The position numbers and the translations under genes were made by a program. From the NCBI GenBank assembly GCA_027039165.1, contig JALWEZ010000057.1, forward strand, positions 1-5,079: DNA of 5,079 bases. Reading direction: 5' to 3'. Shown here in pieces: positions 1-5,079 of this stretch (positions are counted from its first letter, which is position 1; each line of letters starts with the position of its first letter). The notes beneath the pieces were generated by a model. That model worked only from the letters and a program-made list of their open reading frames with translations. It was not told the DNA's origin and did not search any database. The DNA is from Candidatus Moraniibacteriota bacterium (GTDB lineage: Bacteria > Patescibacteriota > Minisyncoccia > Moranbacterales > GCA-2747515).

Positions 1-2
1 CT

Positions 3-476
3 TTAAATCTGTACATAGGAGCCGTTTTTTTTAAATTTTTCTCCATTATGTTTAATTATCCAATCCGTAGATAAATGGGGTACACTGGTATCAGGTTCGT
101 TTAATATTATATGTAAACCATTTATATCTACATAGATATCTTTTACATAAGGTTGTTCTATATACATAATAGGTTTCAATGGTTCTAATCTTATCTCTGC
201 TGTATTAATAATAGGTTCAGGTCCTATCCAATCATTATTAGATACTATATTACCATTACTATCTTTGAAATGTCTCAACGCTCTTACGTAATATACTTTA
301 TTGGTAGGTATAGCTAAATTTACATTCCATGTATTCAAGTGTGTAGTAGATTGATTTTCTTGTAGTATCACATGGTTAGTAGATAGGTTATCTAGTATCT
401 GCCATGTAGTAGCATAATGATGTAGTCCTGTAGATTCGTCCCATTTACCTATATGAAATATTTTAGTACTAGCCAT
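3..476 (-). CDS. Phage virion-type protein with fibronectin-III-like fold (157 aa)
   Basis: This is a complete leftward frame that starts at ATG 474-476 behind a good Shine-Dalgarno site and stops at TAA 5-3. No signal peptide or membrane segment is visible. Residues ~15-90 have the beta-rich pattern of a fibronectin type III domain: a Trp (TTWQIL), alternating hydrophobic strands, the hallmark strand KVYYVRALRHF, then a turn and GPEPI. From residue ~110 a second similar unit seems to begin (VDINGLHIIL, STDWIIKHNG), but the protein ends before that unit could be complete. Such domains are common in phage tail, fibre and capsid-decoration proteins, so a virion or host-contact role is inferred; no named family is recognised. 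It is transcribed away from the recombinase gene. It could also be a hypothetical phage protein that only resembles FN3. That it is coding is fairly sure; the exact role is not. Confidence 0.7.
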   Translation of the reverse strand: MASTKIFHIGKWDESTGLHHYATTWQILDNLSTNHVILQENQSTTHLNTWNVNLAIPTNKVYYVRALRHFKDSNGNIVSNNDWIGPEPIINTAEIRLEPLKPIMYIEQPYVKDIYVDINGLHIILNEPDTSVPHLSTDWIIKHNGEKFKKNGSYVQI

Positions 477-480
477 AATT

Positions 481-488
481 CTTCCTTT
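481..488 (-). promoter_or_regulatory. Shine-Dalgarno site of the leftward virion gene
   Basis: Read on the minus strand this is AAAGGAAG, with its AAGGA core 6 bases before the ATG at 476. It supports that ATG as the true start. Such strong sites occur only in the phage-like flank of this window. Confidence 0.65.
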
Positions 489-526
489 GTTTTAGTCTAA
501 TATGTTCAAACTATCGTCTATTCATA

Positions 527-535
527 TGGTATAAT
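527..535 (+). promoter_or_regulatory. Extended -10 promoter for the recombinase gene
   Basis: TGGTATAAT is a perfect extended -10 element (TGn plus the TATAAT consensus). The only -35 candidate is a weak TTCAAA at 505-510 with a 19-base spacer, which suits an extended -10 promoter that depends little on -35. Transcription would begin near 542 and give a leader of about 45 bases before the ATG at 587. The match to a sigma-70-type promoter suggests use of host RNA polymerase. The background is AT-rich, so one such match could occur by chance, but its place in the divergent spacer favours function. Confidence 0.55.
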
Positions 536-575
536 TCATTTTTATAGCTACTACTCTGTTGAACTATTACTTATT

Positions 576-581
576 AAGGAG
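576..581 (+). promoter_or_regulatory. Shine-Dalgarno site of the recombinase-derived frame
   Basis: AAGGAG lies 5 bases upstream of ATG 587 and fixes the start of the hybrid reading frame. None of the genes between 1638 and 4945 has a comparable site, which separates the two kinds of sequence in the window. Confidence 0.75.
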
Positions 582-586
582 AAAAT

Positions 587-1618
587 ATGTCTGTATTACA
601 GAAGTTAGGTATAAATAAAAATATGTCTATGAAACCATTGTTTAATGTAGGAGCATTATTAGATATCCCTACTGGATCTATTGTAACCGGTAAGTATGGA
701 GAATCTATTATTAATGGAGGATTATCCACTATAGAAGGTTTTGTAGGTCCCGGTAACAATTTTAAGTCTACAATAATGCACTATATGATGTATACGGCTG
801 CAGATAGAGCAGCTGCTAGTTTTCCTGATGTAGAAATGATAACATATGATACAGAAGACAACATGTTATTAAATGTAGATAGATATAACAACTTTATTAA
901 TAACCATACTAAATATTTAAATAAAGATCCTATAAATATAGGGCAATGGGTAATTATACCTAAATCACAAATGTCTGCTGATGTATGGGTGAAAGAAGTT
1001 TTATATCCTTATACTACAGAAAAAGAAAAAGATAATAAAAATTCAAGTACTTACTCAACAAATTCGTTAAATCAGATAAAAATTCAGAGTACTTCCACTG
1101 CTGTTTCAGATTTTTCAAAAAATCTAAAAGAAATTGATAAAAATTTAGAGAAAGAAAATAATTCAAACTTGATAGGATTTAATGTAGTAGATAAAGATAA
1201 TAAAAAACTTTCATTCAGATCTTTTTGTAGCGTAATAAGTATTAATTTACCAGAGTCAATAATTTCTAATATAGATGATGATTTTGTTGTATATGCTTAT
1301 CGAAGTCCAGTTACTTTAGTGACAAGGTTTAGTATTGTCGCTAAATCCTTAAATTCAGTAATGCTCAAAAAATCTTTGAATAGTTATGAAGCTAATTTGG
1401 TGAATTCTATGTATCCTTTATTTATTGAGAAAATATCTAAGCGTTCAGATGTTGTATTTGAAGATAGCGAGTATGATTCAAATAGAATAAGATTTTTTAA
1501 CTTTAAAGATGGAACCAATAAATCTATAGATTATTCGGTGGTAGGTGATAAATTGTTTATAGCTACAAGTATGGAAACAATGCATTTTTTGATGGACACA
1601 CTACTTTTTAAAAAATAA
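587..1618 (+). CDS. Hybrid frame: N-terminal UvsX/RecA-like recombinase joined to the tail of an unrelated bacterial protein (343 aa)
   Basis: Residues 1 to ~141 look like the start of a phage UvsX/RecA recombinase, an ATP-dependent strand-exchange protein for phage recombination and repair. Walker A is GPGNNFKST (54-62), with the FKS ending typical of T4 UvsX. ITYDTED (85-91) matches the strand carrying the catalytic glutamate, here Glu90. The usual protein is about 350-400 residues. Walker B, the DNA-binding loops and the rest of the core are absent. From about residue 143 the sequence becomes a Lys/Asn/Ser/Thr-rich linker and then a ~170-residue mixed alpha/beta region with no recombinase features. 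The start is fixed by AAGGAG and the upstream promoter. The frame passes through the join at about 1000-1050 without a stop. As it stands the product could bind nucleotide but should not be an active recombinase. I take it as two gene fragments fused by chimerism, not an evolved fusion. Confidence 0.75.
   Translation: MSVLQKLGINKNMSMKPLFNVGALLDIPTGSIVTGKYGESIINGGLSTIEGFVGPGNNFKSTIMHYMMYTAADRAAASFPDVEMITYDTEDNMLLNVDRYNNFINNHTKYLNKDPINIGQWVIIPKSQMSADVWVKEVLYPYTTEKEKDNKNSSTYSTNSLNQIKIQSTSTAVSDFSKNLKEIDKNLEKENNSNLIGFNVVDKDNKKLSFRSFCSVISINLPESIISNIDDDFVVYAYRSPVTLVTRFSIVAKSLNSVMLKKSLNSYEANLVNSMYPLFIEKISKRSDVVFEDSEYDSNRIRFFNFKDGTNKSIDYSVVGDKLFIATSMETMHFLMDTLLFKK
1000..1050. other. Left phage/bacterial junction (approximate)
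   Basis: Recombinase-like sequence ends around WVKEVLYPYT and the Lys/Asn-rich linker of a different protein begins. No inverted repeat, att-like core, transposase or integrase lies at the join. The only match to the right edge is the short, AT-rich TTATATC at 1001-1007 and 4908-4914, which is expected by chance. Confidence 0.55.
1014..1618 (+). pseudogene. C-terminal fragment of a CPR-type hypothetical protein (~200 aa, 5' end missing)
   Basis: This is the downstream part of the hybrid frame, listed separately because it seems to belong to the bacterial operon. It begins with a charged, low-complexity linker (TEKEKDNKNSS and on), followed by an ordered region running to TAA 1616-1618. Visible pieces include a DDDFVVYAY strand, a central KSLNS helix region, and VGDKLFIATS near the end followed by a helix. 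The strand-turn-strand-ATS ending resembles surface proteins whose last repeat reads 'dg-LVIATS-ea', but I cannot name the family. In Patescibacteria genomes I recall similar proteins with an N-terminal membrane anchor and a disordered linker near solute-binding protein and pilin genes; that anchor would be the missing part. The methyltransferase starts 19 bases downstream. The exact left boundary is uncertain by about 20-30 bases. Confidence 0.5.
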
Positions 1619-1637
1619 CTAAATATATAATATAAAA

Positions 1638-2168
1638 ATGAATAAAGAAATACAAGTGTTAAATCCCAAAAAGATACTTATAGACGCGGGATTAGAAGGA
1701 AATGAATCTGTTGCAGATTTTGGATGTGGCCCTGGAATTTTTACTATTCCTGCTTCTGAATTAACTAATGGGATTATCTATGCCCTGGATATTCAAGAGT
1801 CAGTTCTTGAAGCTCTTACAAATCAAATACATATTCATAATATTCCAAATATAAAGGTAAGTAGAGTGAATTTAGAGTCTATTGGAGGTAGTAAACTGAA
1901 AGATAAGTCTATTTCTTTTGTTATAATGAGGAAAATATTATTACAAAATGATAGAAAGGATATTATCTTAGAAGAGGCTTATAGAGTACTTAGGGATAAT
2001 GGTGTATTAATTGTTGTTGGATGGACAGAAACCGCTTTAATTGGACCAAAAGTTTCTGATAGATTAGAACAAGGAAAGCTCATTTCTTTAGCTAATGATG
2101 TCGGTTTTATTGTAAAGAAGCAATTATTGGAGGATGATAATCATTACGCTATAATGTTCTCTAAATAA
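1638..2168 (+). CDS. Class I SAM-dependent methyltransferase (176 aa)
   Basis: This is a small Rossmann-fold methyltransferase, probably cytoplasmic, that transfers a methyl group from S-adenosylmethionine to an unknown substrate. Motif I is VADFGCGPG (25-33), the SAM-binding glycine loop. ALDI (49-52) ends strand 2 with Asp51, the expected ligand of the SAM ribose. SFVIMRKILL (93-102) corresponds to strand 4, and EAYRVLRDNGVLIVVGW (113-129) is the helix-strand 5 element typical of the UbiE/Methyltransf_11 type. At 176 residues it is the bare catalytic core without an added substrate domain, so the target cannot be read from the sequence. ATG 1638 is the first start after the preceding stop (19-base gap). 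It has no Shine-Dalgarno site, only an A/T-only leader. The next gene follows 35 bases downstream. A menaquinone-type role is not supported by the context; modification of a surface component is only a guess. Confidence 0.88.
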   Translation: MNKEIQVLNPKKILIDAGLEGNESVADFGCGPGIFTIPASELTNGIIYALDIQESVLEALTNQIHIHNIPNIKVSRVNLESIGGSKLKDKSISFVIMRKILLQNDRKDIILEEAYRVLRDNGVLIVVGWTETALIGPKVSDRLEQGKLISLANDVGFIVKKQLLEDDNHYAIMFSK

Positions 2169-2203
2169 AAAATTGATAAATTGTAAAATATTAATTTGTA
2201 ATT

Positions 2204-3634
2204 ATGACTCAAAAGAAAATCATTCAAATAGCTGTTGTTATCGGAGTAATACTCGTTATTGTGATAACTGGTTTGTTTGTTTTCGGAAAAAAAGAAAAGC
2301 CAAAAGGAAGGTATACTATGGATTTAGAAGTATGGGGTGTTTTTGATAATTCTAGCGATTATAGTGCAGTATTTGATGATTATGCTAAATTAAATCCACA
2401 TATTGAAGATATAGAATACAAAAAGTTTACAATAGATAAATATAAAAAGGAATTAATAAATGCACTTGCGGCAGATAAAGGACCAGATATTTTTATGATA
2501 AAAAATACATGGCTTCCTGAATTTGAAGATAAAATTGTAGCTGTTTCACCTCAGATAATAACAGAAAAAGCTTTTGATGAAAATTTTGTTGAAGTAGTGT
2601 CTCATGATGCAAAAGATGGTTCAGATATATATGCGGTTCCAATGTCCGTTGATTCGCTAGCTCTTTATTATAATAAGGACATATTTAATTCTATGGGTAT
2701 TATATCACCACCAACTACATGGGAAGAACTTAGTGAAGATGTTAAATTGATAACTAGATATGACGATGAAAGTAATCAAATAATTCAAAGTGGAATTGCA
2801 TTAGGAACAGCGCAAAATATAAATTCAGCAGCTGATATATTAACTGTTCTTATGATGCAAGGTGGAGCTGAAATGTCGCGAAATGGTATAGCTACTTTTA
2901 ATAATATGATTGAGTTAGCTGGAAAAACAGTTAATCCAGCAGAAAGAGCTTTACAGTACTATACACAATTTGGTAGAGTTACTAATTCTAAATTATATAC
3001 TTGGAATGATGAGCAACACTACTCTTTAGATGCATTTGCAGAAGGTAAAACTGCTATGATGATAAATTATTCTTGGCAAATAGAGTCAATTAAACACAAA
3101 AATGAAAAGTTAAATTTTGCAGTTGCACCTCTTCCACAAACTGATGCAAAAAATAAAAGAATTTACAAGGCAAATTATGCGAATTACTGGATGTTTGTTG
3201 TAGCAAAGGACAAGAAACTTTCGCAATCTGATAGTTCTAGTAAAATAAAATTAACAAACAAAATAAGAATTCATGAAGCATGGCAATTTATCAAAGCACT
3301 TACTTTTCCAAGTAAAAATGGTATAATCTTGACAGATGCAACTACTGGCGTAGCAAGAAAGTATATGCCAACTATGGATTATACGAAGGAATATTTAGAT
3401 ATCACTAAAAAGCCAGCAGCTAGATTGGATTTAATTAAGGAACAAAGAAAAGATCCCGTTATGGAACCATTTGTCCTAGGTAATTTAATAGCGAAAAACT
3501 GGTATCATCCAAATGCTGATGCGGTAGAAAGAATTATAGCTAATATGATAACACAATATAATTCAGGTGAGGTAGCTTCAATTGAAGAAGCTCTAGGACT
3601 AGCTAGTCAACGAATTAATAATTTAATGAGATGA
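2204..3634 (+). CDS. Membrane-anchored extracellular solute-binding protein, ABC sugar-binding type (476 aa)
   Basis: The fold is that of a family 1/8 bacterial extracellular solute-binding protein, the capture subunit of ABC importers, commonly for sugars. An N-terminal membrane segment (about 6-28) is followed by GKKEKPKG. There is no lipobox cysteine, so it is probably held by the uncleaved helix rather than by lipid. Characteristic pieces are LEVWGVFDN (41-49), YKKELINALAADKGPDIFMI (80-99), YAVPMSVDSLALYYNKDIF (143-161), TWEEL (172-176), YTWNDE (265-270), DAFAEGKTAMMINYSWQ (276-292) and LNFAVAPLPQ (303-312). The length is normal for the family and the C-terminal INNLMR is where relatives I recall end. 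The stop is TGA, overlapping the next ATG by four bases, so the pair are probably translationally coupled. No permease or ATPase gene is nearby, so either the transporter is encoded elsewhere or the protein has a surface-binding role. The ligand is unknown. Confidence 0.9.
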   Translation: MTQKKIIQIAVVIGVILVIVITGLFVFGKKEKPKGRYTMDLEVWGVFDNSSDYSAVFDDYAKLNPHIEDIEYKKFTIDKYKKELINALAADKGPDIFMIKNTWLPEFEDKIVAVSPQIITEKAFDENFVEVVSHDAKDGSDIYAVPMSVDSLALYYNKDIFNSMGIISPPTTWEELSEDVKLITRYDDESNQIIQSGIALGTAQNINSAADILTVLMMQGGAEMSRNGIATFNNMIELAGKTVNPAERALQYYTQFGRVTNSKLYTWNDEQHYSLDAFAEGKTAMMINYSWQIESIKHKNEKLNFAVAPLPQTDAKNKRIYKANYANYWMFVVAKDKKLSQSDSSSKIKLTNKIRIHEAWQFIKALTFPSKNGIILTDATTGVARKYMPTMDYTKEYLDITKKPAARLDLIKEQRKDPVMEPFVLGNLIAKNWYHPNADAVERIIANMITQYNSGEVASIEEALGLASQRINNLMR

Positions 3635-4134
3635 ATTTTATGTTAAATAGCAAAATTTTTACTTCTGTGTTTTTGATGGCCATTATGTTTTTTAGTATTT
3701 CTATTCCTTCAATAGTTAGTGCGGAAGATCCAGTTCCGGATGAGGGTTTGGTTCCTTGTGGCACAAAAAAACATCCAGAAAGATGCACGATATGTCATTT
3801 GTTTGTATTAGCTCAGAGAATTATAGCAAAACTTACAAGTTGGATTTTTGTAACGGCTGTTGTAGTGATTGCTATCGCTGGTGTAATATATATTGTTTCA
3901 GTAGGGAATCAAACAATGACTAGTATGGCAAAAACTGCTATAAAATCTGCACTTTTGGGTTCGACTATAATTTTAGTCGCTTGGCTTGCTATATCTACTA
4001 TAATGCTTGCTATGGCACTAAAAAATGAAGGTGTATCAAAAGATGGAAAAGGACTTATTTTACAACGTGCTTCAAAAGATGACGATGGAAAACCAGTAGG
4101 TATAATCACTAGTTGGAAATTTGTGTGTAAGTAA
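3631..4134 (+). CDS. Type IV secretion pilin-like membrane protein with signal peptide and cysteines (167 aa)
   Basis: A signal peptide is visible: hydrophobic residues ~9-28, with probable cleavage after SIVSA (27-31). A short exported segment follows with VPCG and RCTICHLFVL, placing cysteines at 43, 52 and 55. Two membrane helices follow at about 70-91 and 105-129, separated by the polar VGNQTMTSMAKTAIKSA loop, then a hydrophilic tail with a last cysteine at 166. The two helices with a small polar loop are the VirB2/TrbC pilin architecture, and the C-x8-C-x2-C head matches the T4SS-pilin type I recall from Patescibacteria. The cysteines may form disulfides outside the cell; this is inference. 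The start at 3631 overlaps the upstream stop by four bases (ATGA); ATG 3640 is an alternative, and the signal peptide is intact either way. No Shine-Dalgarno site is visible. Confidence 0.78.
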   Translation: MNFMLNSKIFTSVFLMAIMFFSISIPSIVSAEDPVPDEGLVPCGTKKHPERCTICHLFVLAQRIIAKLTSWIFVTAVVVIAIAGVIYIVSVGNQTMTSMAKTAIKSALLGSTIILVAWLAISTIMLAMALKNEGVSKDGKGLILQRASKDDDGKPVGIITSWKFVCK

Positions 4135-4151
4135 TTTTTATTTAAACAAAT

Positions 4152-4415
4152 ATGAACATTGCTCATGCGGGAGTTATAACAGATGCTCCATCGATAAGTG
4201 AAATTATCTTGAACTTTATACAAATGTTTTTGAGTTTTGTTGGTGGATTGGCAGTTTTACTTATTTTAATTTCTGGAATTCTCTATATGACTTCTACTGG
4301 AGATTCAAGTAGAAGTGAATTTGCAAAAAAAGCCTTGACTGGCAGTGTTGTTGGATTAGTTTTTGTTATTTTATCTTTTGTTATATTAAAAGTTATCGCA
4401 AAAGCTCTTATTTAA
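4152..4415 (+). CDS. Second small VirB2/TrbC-type pilin-like protein (87 aa)
   Basis: This is a minimal two-helix membrane protein. Hydrophobic segments lie at about 17-47 (with FVGGLAVLLILISGILYM in the middle) and 65-87. They are separated by the polar turn TSTGDSSRSEFAKKALTGS, in which the G-D-x-S-R-x-E-x-A-K-K-A pattern is typical of bacterial T4SS pilin-like proteins. It has no cleavable signal peptide and none of the cysteines of its neighbour. It begins 17 bases after the preceding stop and ends 14 bases before the next gene, clearly in one operon. It probably sits in the cytoplasmic membrane and may assemble with, or as an alternative to, the larger pilin-like protein. No VirB4, VirB6 or VirD4-type gene is in the window, so a secretion or conjugation role cannot be claimed. 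ATG 4152 has only an A/T-rich leader with no Shine-Dalgarno site. Confidence 0.78.
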   Translation: MNIAHAGVITDAPSISEIILNFIQMFLSFVGGLAVLLILISGILYMTSTGDSSRSEFAKKALTGSVVGLVFVILSFVILKVIAKALI

Positions 4416-4429
4416 TTTATTCCTAAAAT

Positions 4430-4945
4430 ATGTCAAAAAAAGAAAAAATTTCTAATGTAATAGATTTAGTGATAAAAAAACTTTTAGTAATTTTTGCTTT
4501 TGTTTTTCCAGTTTTTTTTGTGTCAAATATTACATTACAAAACATAATTTTTCAAAAATTCTATTTTTTCTATATCTGTGTATTTTTTATTATAATATTG
4601 TTTATATGTAGGTCTTTTTTAAAAGGCATCTTCGAATTAAAAAGACATAGAATAGACATCTTTGTCTTAAGTTTTCTTTTTGTGTCCGGGATAGGAACAT
4701 TTCTTTCAATTGATAAATATCACAGTTTTTTTGGTTTTTTAAATGTTCCAAGTCAAACATTTTTATCTATAATTTTATTATCAGCCCTGTATTTTATAAT
4801 AAATTTTTATGCAGACAAAAAACTCATCAAAAATATAATCATTGCGCTCATATTGAGTAATATAATTATTTTTATTTGGAGTATTTTAGGGTTATTGGGT
4901 TTTTTGCTTATATCATTACTAAAAATAATTCCATTGGATATATAA
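4430..4945 (+). CDS. O-antigen ligase/polymerase-like membrane protein, C-terminally truncated (171 aa left)
   Basis: The sequence is highly hydrophobic, with membrane segments at about 17-36, 45-65, 77-95, 111-128 and 133-158. Between the third and fourth segments lies LSIDKYHSFFG (92-102), a loop I associate with the N-terminal half of Wzy/WaaL-type O-antigen ligase family proteins, which join or polymerise surface glycans. Full-length members have 10-12 membrane segments and at least 400 residues; Patescibacteria versions often carry C-terminal TPR repeats. Here the frame stops after about five segments, and the large periplasmic loop with the catalytic residues is missing. The protein is therefore a fragment. 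The stop at 4943-4945 lies where the sequence changes character, so it probably comes from joined flanking DNA rather than a true gene end. It starts 14 bases after the pilin-like gene without a Shine-Dalgarno site. Confidence 0.68.
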   Translation: MSKKEKISNVIDLVIKKLLVIFAFVFPVFFVSNITLQNIIFQKFYFFYICVFFIIILFICRSFLKGIFELKRHRIDIFVLSFLFVSGIGTFLSIDKYHSFFGFLNVPSQTFLSIILLSALYFIINFYADKKLIKNIIIALILSNIIIFIWSILGLLGFLLISLLKIIPLDI

Positions 4946-5078
4946 ATAACCGTGGCGTATCAATAAGAGTAATATTTCCAAAATCAAATTTTTGAATATC
5001 TTTAAAATCATTTTTATTAAATTGTATATGATATAAAGGATGTGGAAATATACTCTTTTTAGAACGCTCATATTCAGA
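4908..5078 (-). CDS. C-terminal end of an unidentified leftward gene, probably phage (56 aa visible)
   Basis: A minus-strand frame stays open from the right edge of the window to TAA 4910-4908 and begins upstream of what is visible. The peptide starts SEYERSKKSIFPHPLYH and continues through KNDFKDIQKFDFGNITLIDT to PRLFIYPMELFLVMI. It looks like ordinary soluble protein sequence up to about LFIY. The last dozen residues lie over the membrane-protein gene on the other strand and are probably junction read-through rather than the true C terminus. I do not recognise a family. It overlaps the 3' end of the O-antigen ligase-like frame tail to tail. The frame does not continue the recombinase, which would need plus-strand coding here. 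It is too short for a firm call. Confidence 0.4.
   Translation of the reverse strand, partial: SEYERSKKSIFPHPLYHIQFNKNDFKDIQKFDFGNITLIDTPRLFIYPMELFLVMI
4925..4955. other. Right bacterial/phage junction (approximate)
   Basis: The membrane-protein frame loses its pattern after KIIPLDI and stops at once. To the right all three plus-strand frames meet stops within short distances, while one minus-strand frame stays open to the window end. The exact base cannot be placed by eye. Confidence 0.45.
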
Positions 5079-5079
5079 A

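Noticed and set aside
611..618. TATAAATA, the T4 late promoter motif (also near 4942-4949)
   Set aside because: The first copy is inside a coding region 24 bases after the start codon. The second points rightward where the only open frame runs leftward. Both are likely compositional.
574..759. Minus-strand frame of 61 codons with several prolines
   Set aside because: It lies opposite the start of the recombinase-like gene, has no ribosome site, and its composition is what the complement of that coding strand gives. It is a shadow.
1600..1620. TTTTTAAAAAA near the end of the hybrid frame considered as a terminator
   Set aside because: There is no GC-containing stem, and the next gene starts 19 bases later in the same direction, so an operon is more likely.
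1626..1631. TATAAT 7 bases before the methyltransferase start, which could give a leaderless transcript
   Set aside because: The spacer is A/T only, so this hexamer is expected by chance. No -35 at normal spacing is visible (TGGACA at 1593-1598 is 27 bases away).
3632..3634. TGA considered as a glycine codon (code 25 of Absconditabacteria/Gracilibacteria)
   Set aside because: It is the only in-frame TGA, falls at the normal end of the family, and forms an ATGA overlap with the next gene. Reading through would add only a few residues before TAA.
3909..4223. Minus-strand frame of 104 codons
   Set aside because: It runs antisense across the two pilin-like genes, which have clear signal peptide and membrane patterns on the plus strand. 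No start signal supports it.
1001..4914. TTATATC present at 1001-1007 and 4908-4914, considered as a target-site duplication or att core
   Set aside because: It is seven bases in very AT-rich DNA, does not sit exactly on both inferred breakpoints, and no recombinase gene or terminal repeats accompany it.

Overview
The window is a mosaic of two kinds of DNA, both AT-rich. The left end (about 1-1010), and probably the last ~130 bases, look like a phage, probably a large AT-rich myovirus. It holds a leftward gene for a fibronectin-III-like virion protein and a rightward gene for the N-terminal part of a UvsX/RecA-type recombinase. The two share a 110-base divergent spacer with clear Shine-Dalgarno sites and an extended -10 promoter. 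The middle (about 1020-4940) looks like a chromosomal piece of a Candidate Phyla Radiation (Patescibacteria) bacterium. This call rests on gene content and order recalled from such genomes, plus AT-rich starts without Shine-Dalgarno sites; no search was run. UGA occurs once, as a stop where the protein family normally ends, so the standard code fits better than the UGA=Gly code of Absconditabacteria and Gracilibacteria.

Layout: (1) 3-476, minus, phage virion or fibre protein. (2) 477-586, divergent control region. (3) 587-1618, plus, a hybrid reading frame: residues 1 to ~141 are recombinase including Walker A, and the remaining ~200 residues are the tail of an unrelated bacterial protein. 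(4) 1638-2168, class I SAM-dependent methyltransferase. (5) 2204-3634, membrane-anchored extracellular solute-binding protein. (6) 3631-4134 and 4152-4415, two small VirB2/TrbC-type pilin-like membrane proteins. (7) 4430-4945, N-terminal part of an O-antigen ligase-like membrane protein, cut off after about five membrane segments. (8) 4908-5078, minus, the end of an open frame that leaves the window, probably phage.

The bacterial genes all point right with gaps of -4 to 35 bases, so they read as one operon for cell-surface or envelope functions: substrate capture, pilin-like assemblies and glycan polymerisation or ligation. Its first and last genes are both incomplete at exactly the places where the phage-like sequence meets it. 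The main observation is therefore a ~3.9 kb bacterial segment with broken genes at both edges lying inside phage sequence, with no integrase, transposase, inverted repeats or convincing target duplication. An assembly or constructed chimera is the simplest explanation. Real acquisition of host DNA by a phage is possible but needs read-level support. I see no RNA genes, CRISPR arrays, insertion sequences or convincing terminators.
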